The notes under the pieces: generated by a model
Seen by the model: only the letters and a program-made list of their open reading frames with translations
The model's database searches: none
Told to the model about the DNA's origin: nothing
DNA from: JAGNEJ01 sp043757865
GTDB lineage: Bacteria; Verrucomicrobiota; Verrucomicrobiia; Verrucomicrobiales; V1-33
DNA length: 5,834 bases
Direction: 5' to 3'
Assembly (NCBI GenBank): GCA_043757865.1
Contig: JAYVOP010000185.1
Span: 1-5,834, forward strand
Position numbers and translations under genes: made by a program
Shown here: positions 1 through 4,991 of the stretch, piece by piece
Layout: each line of letters begins with the position of its first letter
Position numbering within the stretch: position 1 is the first letter of the stretch

Positions 1-2
1 AT

Positions 3-3000
3 ACGCTGAGCAATAGCATCACAGTGCCTTATGCGGATGATGAGCAGTTGAACTTCGCCTACTTCGTCTATAACGGCGTGCCCGCTTGGCAAGGTTCCCT
101 GCGGCCCACGGCCTTTGCTATGAACGGTTCCAGCACCTTCACGCCGCCCACCACTCCCGTGCAGACTTATTCCTCTTCGCTGCTCAATAGCATCCCGCCA
201 TGGCATCTGCTGGCCCAGGCGGGGGATGTGAATCTTTGCCAATACAACAGCACTTACAACGGCGTGCGTTACAATGCCGCGCTGGTCTATGATGGCAATG
301 TGTATGACCACATCCTCTTCACAAACCGGGGGATCGGCTCCACCTATAACACCGGGAAAAACAAGTGGGCGCTGTTCTTCAATCGTGCGCGGAATATCAC
401 GCTGCGGGACAACTGGGGCCATCATTTCAACCAGTCTTGGAACTCGTTGGGCATTGATGCCAACGCTTGTCCCTGGGCGGGCGTCTGGCGCGGTGGTGCG
501 GGCATTGAGGAGACCAGCTCGTATCGTGCGTTCGGCCTCGCAGGCTTGCCAGACCTTGCCACCACCTACATTCACTGGCGTGTGATTGATGGCGCAGCGG
601 AGGCCGCAGGCCCCGGCGGCAGCGTCACGGATCCCTCGTTTGCCGCCTCCGGAGATGGCCAGTATTCAGGCGATTTTTGGGGGCTCTACACCGTGCTAGA
701 GCCGATGGAAAATAATTTACTAGCCGAGCGCGGCTTGCCCGCAGGCAGTGTCTATTCCATTGAAGGGAGCCTGGGAGATAAGAAGAACCAAGGCCCCACC
801 CAGTCCATTGATAACACGGACTGGAATACCTTCCGGGCCGCTGTGGAAAATACCACCGTGCCCACCGAAGCGTGGTTCCGCGCTAACATTGATCTGCCCT
901 CGCTTTACACTTTCATGGCCGTGGGGCGCTTGATCGGCAATGTGGACGTGCGGCCAGGAGATAACTGGCGCATTTACCATCGTCCTGCCACAGCTACCAC
1001 GACGGAGCGCTGGGTGATGATCCCTTATGACCTGGACATGATGTATATCCCCGCCAGCCACTGGGGCGGCACCATGAATAGCAATGGAGCCATGACGGGC
1101 GGTGTCACTAGCGTGATCACGGCAGGCACTCCGCTCACCGCGCGCGCCATCATGGATTATCCAGCCATCGCGATGGAGTATCGAAATCGGTGCCGGGAAA
1201 TTTTAAGTTTGATGGCCAGCGATGCTGATCCGAACGGCGGCCAGATGGGCCAGTTACTAGATGAGTATGCTCAAATGGTGAACCCCACGGGCGTCGCCCT
1301 AACCTGGGCTGATGCGGATGCAGCCTTGTGGAATCTCCATCCTAAGAGCACTGGCTCAGGCGCAAACACTGGGCAAAATAACAGCAAAGGCATGTTCTTC
1401 CGTTCGTTGTATCTCGACGGCACGCGTGGTGGCCTCGGCGGCACCATTCAGACAGGCACCTGGGTGCGCACGCTGAACGATCCTGATGCGGATGGTTTCT
1501 CTGACCACGAGGGCATCGTGGAAGAGTTCACCAACTTCGTCACCAACACCTATCCTAGCACGGCACCCGCTTGGCTGCGTAAAGCCGTCACCACAGGCAC
1601 GGGCACGGATACGGACATCTACCGCCAACGCGGCTATGGCTATAAATACCTAGAGTGGGAAAGCATCTACGGCGGCTGGTTCAGCGCCACCACGCAGCCT
1701 GCAGCGGCCAATGGGGATCTACTCTATCCCAATAAACCCACGCTCACTTACACGGGCAGCGCAGGCTTCCCGGCCAATAACCTGACTTTCACTAGCAGCG
1801 ACTACAGTAGCCCCACGGGAGGCACTGCCATCTCTGCTGTGCAATATCGCATCGGTGAAATCAGCGCCCCCGGCATCCCTGGCTATGATCCGACCCAACC
1901 TCGCGTCTATGAAGTCGAAAACGTCTGGACCTCCGCAGAGATCGCTACGGCCATCGGCACGGGCATTGTCTCCACCCGGGTTCCAGCGACGTTTGCGCGC
2001 GTGGGCAGCACCTACCGCGCCCGCACGCGGCATAAGGACGTCAGCGGTCGCTGGTCGCTGTGGTCGGACCCCGTGCCCTTCATTGTCGCCCCGGCGGATG
2101 TCAGCGTGTTGGTGAATTCTCTCGTCATTTCCGAATATAACTACAAGCCCAGCGCAGCCACCCTGGCGGAATCTACCGCTGGCTACACCACCGATGATTT
2201 CGAGTTCCTGGAAATTAAAAACATCACTAACGTGGCCGTGGATCTCACCGATGCGCGCTTCACCAAAGGCATCAACTTTGATTTCCCAGCGGGTAGCAGC
2301 ATTGCTGCTAACGGCTTCAAACTCGTCGTCAAAAACCAAGCTGCCTTCGTTACCCGCTACCCCAACGTGCCCGTCGGGATCATTGCTGGCCAGTATCCTG
2401 CGGATAAACTTTCCGATAGTGGAGAGCAGGTCAAACTCAGCTACGGAGCCGGAGCCGCTGTCAAAGACTGGACCTACACCCTCAGCCAACCCGGCCCTGC
2501 CGGAGCCAATGGCAACGGCCGCACGGTGGTCTTGAAACTACCGAACACCAACCCAGATCATGCGGTGCCAGCCAACTGGCGCCCCAGCTACACCATTGGC
2601 GGAACCCCAGGCGCAGATGATCCCTACAGCTACGCCCTCTGGGCCGCCGCCACGGGAGCCACTAGCGATGTGAACGCTGACGATGACCACGATGGCATCA
2701 GCAACCGCATGGAATACGCCTTTGGCGGCAATGCCAGTGATCCCTCAGACAGTCAGAACCGACTTCCTGCTGGTGGCTTCGCTCCGTTTACCATCGGAGC
2801 CGCGCCTCCCGCCACCTACCTCACCGCCAGCTTTACTCGCCCCGCTAACCGGGATGACCTTACCTACACCCCAGAGTTCTCCACGAACCTCAGCGTGTGG
2901 ACTGGCGGTGCGGTGTTAGTCAGCAGCACTCCTAACGTGGACGGCAGCACCACCGAAGTCTGGCGCAGCCCCAACCCCGTGGACGCCATCGACCGCGCCT

Positions 3001-3029
3001 ACGTGCATGTGCTCGTAACACAAATGTGA
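3..3029 (+). CDS. Large secreted protein with CotH-kinase-like, Fn3-like and lamin-tail domains (5' partial)
   Basis: The frame is open to the left edge, so the GTG at 24 is probably internal and the signal peptide lies outside the window. Residues are counted from that GTG. The CotH-like part covers about residues 75-345. It carries the family signature: N306 and D308 in GNVDV, then D313-N314-W315, then IPYDLD with D336 and D338 (codons 1029 and 1035), matching the catalytic/metal-binding acidic residues of CotH. A Ca-binding-like DPDADGFSD loop follows at 1479-1505, an Fn3-like module at about 1731-2090, a lamin-tail domain at about 2112-2481 (VNSLVISEYNYKPS through DWTYT), a second acidic loop DDDHDGISN at 2679-2705, and a C-terminal beta-rich module at about 2814-3026 typical of exported Verrucomicrobiota proteins. 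CotH of Bacillus phosphorylates spore-coat proteins. The role and substrate of these large exported versions are unknown. Confidence is high for the gene and domains, low for any enzymatic activity. Confidence 0.9.
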   Translation, partial: TLSNSITVPYADDEQLNFAYFVYNGVPAWQGSLRPTAFAMNGSSTFTPPTTPVQTYSSSLLNSIPPWHLLAQAGDVNLCQYNSTYNGVRYNAALVYDGNVYDHILFTNRGIGSTYNTGKNKWALFFNRARNITLRDNWGHHFNQSWNSLGIDANACPWAGVWRGGAGIEETSSYRAFGLAGLPDLATTYIHWRVIDGAAEAAGPGGSVTDPSFAASGDGQYSGDFWGLYTVLEPMENNLLAERGLPAGSVYSIEGSLGDKKNQGPTQSIDNTDWNTFRAAVENTTVPTEAWFRANIDLPSLYTFMAVGRLIGNVDVRPGDNWRIYHRPATATTTERWVMIPYDLDMMYIPASHWGGTMNSNGAMTGGVTSVITAGTPLTARAIMDYPAIAMEYRNRCREILSLMASDADPNGGQMGQLLDEYAQMVNPTGVALTWADADAALWNLHPKSTGSGANTGQNNSKGMFFRSLYLDGTRGGLGGTIQTGTWVRTLNDPDADGFSDHEGIVEEFTNFVTNTYPSTAPAWLRKAVTTGTGTDTDIYRQRGYGYKYLEWESIYGGWFSATTQPAAANGDLLYPNKPTLTYTGSAGFPANNLTFTSSDYSSPTGGTAISAVQYRIGEISAPGIPGYDPTQPRVYEVENVWTSAEIATAIGTGIVSTRVPATFARVGSTYRARTRHKDVSGRWSLWSDPVPFIVAPADVSVLVNSLVISEYNYKPSAATLAESTAGYTTDDFEFLEIKNITNVAVDLTDARFTKGINFDFPAGSSIAANGFKLVVKNQAAFVTRYPNVPVGIIAGQYPADKLSDSGEQVKLSYGAGAAVKDWTYTLSQPGPAGANGNGRTVVLKLPNTNPDHAVPANWRPSYTIGGTPGADDPYSYALWAAATGATSDVNADDDHDGISNRMEYAFGGNASDPSDSQNRLPAGGFAPFTIGAAPPATYLTASFTRPANRDDLTYTPEFSTNLSVWTGGAVLVSSTPNVDGSTTEVWRSPNPVDAIDRAYVHVLVTQM

Positions 3030-3035
3030 ATGGGG

Positions 3036-3061
3036 CTCGGGCTTTCAGCCCGTAAGCCGAG
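3036..3061. repeat. GC-rich hairpin with two alternative pairings, REP-like
   Basis: Seven bases after the CotH-gene stop, CGGGCT (3038-3043) pairs perfectly with AGCCCG (3047-3052) over a TTC loop. The left arm can instead pair as CTCGGGCT (3036-3043) with AGCCGAG (3055-3061), with one bulged G, so two structures compete. There is no T-tract. With the stronger hairpin 20 nt downstream it looks like a paired REP/BIME-type dispersed palindrome. Only one copy is visible here, so the dispersed nature is an inference. Confidence 0.45.
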
Positions 3062-3081
3062 AAATGCCAGCCTAAGCCGCA

Positions 3082-3104
3082 CCCGCCCTGGATTCCAGGG
3101 CGGG
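3082..3104. terminator. Perfect 10-bp GC-rich hairpin after the CotH gene; terminator or REP element
   Basis: CCCGCCCTGG (3082-3091) and CCAGGGCGGG (3095-3104) are perfect reverse complements around a 3-nt ATT loop (a 9-bp stem with a 5-nt loop is more realistic sterically). It sits 52 nt past the stop codon of the upstream gene, in the convergent intergenic region, so it could end transcription or protect the 3' end of the mRNA. It lacks the run of T expected of an intrinsic terminator: GCGCACGG follows. A REP-like repeat unit is therefore an equally good reading. Confidence 0.45.
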
Positions 3105-3196
3105 CGCACGGTCACATTTGGTAAAATGACGGAAGGACTACCTGAACAACATGCTCGAAGTCCCGCCCAGCAAGACGCTTACAAACATTTCGCCTG

Positions 3197-3235
3197 TCTA
3201 TTTGTTAAATATTTTCTCGATCTATGTGTTAAATA
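3197..3235. repeat. 15-nt imperfect direct repeat, 24-nt period
   Basis: TCTATTTGTTAAATA (3197-3211) recurs as TCTATGTGTTAAATA (3221-3235), 14 of 15 bases identical, with 9 nt between copies, in an AT-rich patch between the two convergent genes. The left copy is also the centre of a 12-mer, CTGTCTATTTGT (3194-3205), found again at 3910-3921. It could be a pair of protein-binding sites or a by-product of local duplication. No function is shown. Confidence 0.4.
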
Positions 3236-3282
3236 GCAGGGCAGGGAGGGCAAATTTTAGGATTTGGCTTGGGCTTGAGATA

Positions 3283-3690
3283 CTACCACTTACAAGCATC
3301 GAAATATATTTTACCGTTGCAGTATGAAAGTAGTATGCGCCGTCTTTTATCCGACATGTAATAAGCTCCTTTTAGACTGGCCGGTGGATCCCACCAGCTA
3401 ACATCATATGTCTGCCAGCCATCACAGCCAAAAGGTAAAATCCCATTTTCAATAGGGATGAGACCGAGATGCCGCGCAAAATTATGATACAGGATTTCGT
3501 CTCCATGGACCATAATGCACATTTTGTAGTCTCCATTAAAAGATCGACTTGAGGTGTAAGATTGCACGCTTTTTCCCCTCATTTGCAAATATCCAAGAGG
3601 GGTATTCAACCACATCACAAATAACATAACAATTAAACTACCAACCCCAACAACAAAAAATGCAACGCGCGGTCTGCGAAATAATTTCAT
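3283..3690 (-). CDS. Membrane-anchored orphan protein, 135 aa, function unknown
   Basis: I do not recognise a family. The N-terminus is basic (MKLFRRPR), followed by a hydrophobic stretch at residues 9-28 that should be an uncleaved anchor with the rest outside the cytoplasm. The exported part, about 100 residues, has four cysteines (C58, C89, C124, C133), enough for two disulfides, and many aromatics, including SWWDPP at 98-103 and a C-terminal SYCNGKIYF segment suggestive of a small beta-rich domain. The ATG is the only possible start: an in-frame TAG lies three codons upstream (complement of 3700-3702). No Shine-Dalgarno sequence precedes it. It is transcribed toward the CotH gene and divergently from the paralogue pair. 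A palindrome and a ~40-nt direct repeat lie 19-65 nt before its start. The regular amino-acid make-up and good initiation context of the frame argue for a real gene. Confidence 0.72.
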   Translation of the reverse strand: MKLFRRPRVAFFVVGVGSLIVMLFVMWLNTPLGYLQMRGKSVQSYTSSRSFNGDYKMCIMVHGDEILYHNFARHLGLIPIENGILPFGCDGWQTYDVSWWDPPASLKGAYYMSDKRRRILLSYCNGKIYFDACKW

Positions 3691-3708
3691 AGGAAGGATC
3701 TAATTTTG

Positions 3709-3721
3709 ACGTAACTTACGT
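3709..3721. promoter_or_regulatory. 13-nt palindrome, candidate operator of the minus-strand gene
   Basis: ACGTAA-C-TTACGT is a perfect inverted repeat with a single central base. It lies 19-31 nt upstream of the ATG of the 135-aa gene, where a repressor could cover the promoter or transcription start. Its right half coincides with the start of direct-repeat copy A. In copy B the upstream bases differ, so the palindrome exists only in front of the intact gene. Palindromes of this size can arise by chance, so this is suggestive only. Confidence 0.3.
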
Positions 3722-3755
3722 AGGTGTGTATTAAGACTGGCCGTTTTGCCTTCAC
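3716..3755. repeat. Direct repeat copy A (~40 nt)
   Basis: This segment, TTACGTAGGTGTGTATTAAG to TTGCCTTCAC, matches copy B at 3954-3994 with a handful of substitutions and a one-base indel. The core TGTATTAAGACTGGCC is identical. On the minus strand it ends 25 nt before the ATG of the 135-aa gene, so it occupies that gene's leader and promoter position. Confidence 0.65.
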
Positions 3756-3913
3756 AGGGAATTTAATCCATAGGAGGTGCTGCCAAAGGTGGTGCCCGCC
3801 TGGGCAATAATTTCTCTATCTAGTTGTGGCGCAGTCATTACCGGAGGCTCGTTGAAAATGGGGAAATCGCAAGCGGTGGGAGCAATCCCTTCGGGGCTTA
3901 ATAATTTGTCTGT
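3752..3913 (-). pseudogene. Probable 3' remnant of an unidentified gene
   Basis: On the minus strand a 53-codon open stretch runs from just after an in-frame TAG (complement of 3914-3916) to a TGA (complement of 3752-3754). Its product includes NEPPVMTAPQLDREIIAQAG and ends in GSTSYGLNSL, which reads like ordinary protein. The only ATG is halfway along (residue 26), so it cannot be a normal gene as it stands. The same frame is also open for about 54 codons upstream of the TAG, so one nonsense change may split a ~110-codon tail. The last codons overlap direct-repeat copy A. I read it as the decayed end of a gene lost by rearrangement. Chance openness is the alternative. The longer plus-strand frame across the same bases (GTG at 3777) looks like its antisense shadow. 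Confidence 0.35.
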
Positions 3914-3940
3914 CTATTTGTGGCTCACATTTCTAAGATT

Positions 3941-4087
3941 ATGGAAATTCAAATTACGTATGTATGTATTAAGACTGGCCCGTCTTGCCATCACGACACG
4001 AAGACTGATGCTATCGAAATGTGGGATTTCGTGTTGGGAGACTGCTTTCTTGATAATTCCAATACACCACCTCCCACTTTTCTATGA
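3941..4087 (+). CDS. Doubtful small ORF (48 aa) overlapping the start of the next gene
   Basis: An ATG at 3941 opens a 48-codon frame ending with TGA at 4085-4087, so stop and start of the next gene share ATGA. The second half (MWDFVLGDCFLDNSN) is protein-like, with three cysteines overall. Against it: no Shine-Dalgarno sequence, and direct-repeat copy B lies inside it while the equivalent frame in copy A has a stop. Also, the ATGA comes from the next gene's own Met-Asn codons, so any frame entering in this phase would end here. It could be a leader peptide, a fragment, or nothing. Confidence 0.2.
   Translation: MEIQITYVCIKTGPSCHHDTKTDAIEMWDFVLGDCFLDNSNTPPPTFL
3954..3994. repeat. Direct repeat copy B (~41 nt)
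   Basis: This is the second copy of the repeat at 3716-3755, TTACGTATGTATGTATTAAG to TTGCCATCAC, with one extra C in the run after the identical core. The two starts are 238 nt apart and the copies enclose the segment with the minus-strand gene remnant. Their arrangement fits a tandem duplication of an upstream region plus gene, one copy of which has decayed. Confidence 0.65.
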
Positions 4088-4977
4088 ATGTGACCCTCAA
4101 TTTAGCATTGTGCTTGTCGCTCGTATACCTGTGCCTCTCGCCCGCCCAGGAGCCGCTTGATGCCGCTAGGTCTTTGTTATCCGAGCGGTTAGAACAGAGG
4201 CAATACGAAGCAGACGAATCAGCCATGATGGCCATGAAAACTTTAGTCGCAGAGGGTTCTTCGTCAGATTGGAAGCTCTGGATCAGCTGTAGTCTATTTT
4301 ACAACCCTGATGGGTTTGGGAAAGACTCAAACGCAGAAACCGAACGACAATTTTTGTCAAAATGCTATCCGTTTTTTCAGATCCGCCAACAACAACGGCT
4401 CTCTAGTCGTGAAACCTATCGCTCTGACCTGGGAGTGGCGTTACTAGAGTATTTCACGGAAGCGCAAGATCCTTTTATCAAGCAGCAGATGGCATCCTTC
4501 TTCGCCATTGAGATCTCCCCGATCGAGACTGAAATATTCCAGGCGATAGACAAATCAATCAGCGAGGGGAGGTTTACCAAGGCGCAACTCAGCGAATTTA
4601 TGGCCTCATCTACCTTGCTTGAAAGTTTTGCATTTTATTATCGTTCTTGTCCGGAGAACTATGGAGTCATGCACCCATTGTATTGGGACAAGTATGTGGC
4701 AGCAGCCCCAGACATCCCTTGGCTGGCGGAATACGTCCGCACGCATCCCAAAGATCCGAGACTCCTCCCGCGGCCCAATGCAAACAAGCCTGCCGCAGAT
4801 GTTATCTCATCGCCCCCCGCGCCTCAGAAAACCGCTCAGGCAACCGCTGCCCCCGATTCATCAAAAAGTGAATCCACCAGCAAGTTGTGGATGGCTGCGG
4901 GTCTAATGGCGTTCATCGCGCTAGGCGTAATCTGGTGGCTCCGCCAGCGAACCTCACGCACGGCCCGCAACAAATGA
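4084..4977 (+). CDS. Exported protein with C-terminal membrane anchor, paralogue 1 (297 aa, unknown family)
   Basis: I do not recognise the family. Residues 1-21 form a signal peptide, probably cut after SPA (A21). Residues 25-228 are a mostly helical, charged domain with conserved C69 and C94 (possible disulfide) and blocks AARSLLSERLEQR, DWKLWI, CYPFFQ and MHPLYW. Residues 229-267 are a Pro/Ala/Ser linker. Residues 268-286 are a transmembrane helix followed by a basic tail (RQRTSRTARNK), predicting a type I protein whose domain faces outward. ATG 4084 is the only sensible start: in-frame stops TGA and TAA lie at 4051-4056, and the next Met is residue 48. There is no Shine-Dalgarno sequence. 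The leader is pyrimidine-rich (CCTCCCACTTTTCT). A paralogue with about 70% identity follows within 15 nt, so the two are probably co-transcribed. Linker plus helix plus basic tail resembles a sorting-signal architecture, but no PEP or LPXTG motif is present. Confidence 0.85.
   Translation: MNVTLNLALCLSLVYLCLSPAQEPLDAARSLLSERLEQRQYEADESAMMAMKTLVAEGSSSDWKLWISCSLFYNPDGFGKDSNAETERQFLSKCYPFFQIRQQQRLSSRETYRSDLGVALLEYFTEAQDPFIKQQMASFFAIEISPIETEIFQAIDKSISEGRFTKAQLSEFMASSTLLESFAFYYRSCPENYGVMHPLYWDKYVAAAPDIPWLAEYVRTHPKDPRLLPRPNANKPAADVISSPPAPQKTAQATAAPDSSKSESTSKLWMAAGLMAFIALGVIWWLRQRTSRTARNK
4825..4848 (+). repeat. 12-bp tandem repeat in the linker of paralogue 1
   Basis: CAGAAAACCGCT (4825-4836) is followed directly by CAGGCAACCGCT (4837-4848). 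Paralogue 2 has a single unit, CAGACAACCGCT, at 5736-5747. The change is four codons, in frame, and explains a length difference between the two linkers. Slipped-strand replication or unequal exchange is the likely cause. Confidence 0.7.
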
Positions 4978-4991
4978 TACCCCCTATTTCC

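Larger units (their letters stand above)
3691..4083. other. 393-nt divergent intergenic region with repeats and gene debris
   Basis: Between the divergent starts at 3690 (minus) and 4084 (plus) no well-supported gene is seen. The region holds a 13-nt palindrome, two copies of a ~40-nt direct repeat, a start-less minus-strand coding-like fragment and a doubtful short plus-strand ORF, each listed separately. Promoters for both flanking genes should be here. The best -10-like match for the plus strand is GATAAT at 4052-4057, 26 nt before the ATG, but no convincing -35 lies at the usual spacing. Confidence 0.6.

Noticed and set aside
1719..2489. 256-codon minus-strand frame inside the CotH gene
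   Set aside because: It is a long antisense shadow typical of GC-rich genes. The plus frame carries recognisable Fn3-like and lamin-tail modules over the same bases.
3030..3236. 68-codon plus-strand frame starting right after the CotH-gene stop
   Set aside because: It runs straight through both hairpins and the AT-rich repeats, and its product has no protein-like character. It is better explained as intergenic sequence.
3794..3805. Short hairpin GCCC-GCCT-GGGC followed by AATAATTT as a terminator
   Set aside because: A 4-5 bp stem without a proper T-tract and with no gene ending nearby on the plus strand is too weak.
3194..3921. CRISPR-like or integron (attC) array from the scattered direct repeats
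   Set aside because: Repeats are too few, of different types and irregularly spaced. No GTTRRRY core sites, integrase or cas genes are in the window.
3777..4160. 127-codon plus-strand frame from a GTG
   Set aside because: The GGAGG touches the GTG with no spacing, the frame overlaps the well-supported gene at 4084 by 77 nt, and its first part is antisense to a more protein-like minus-strand frame.
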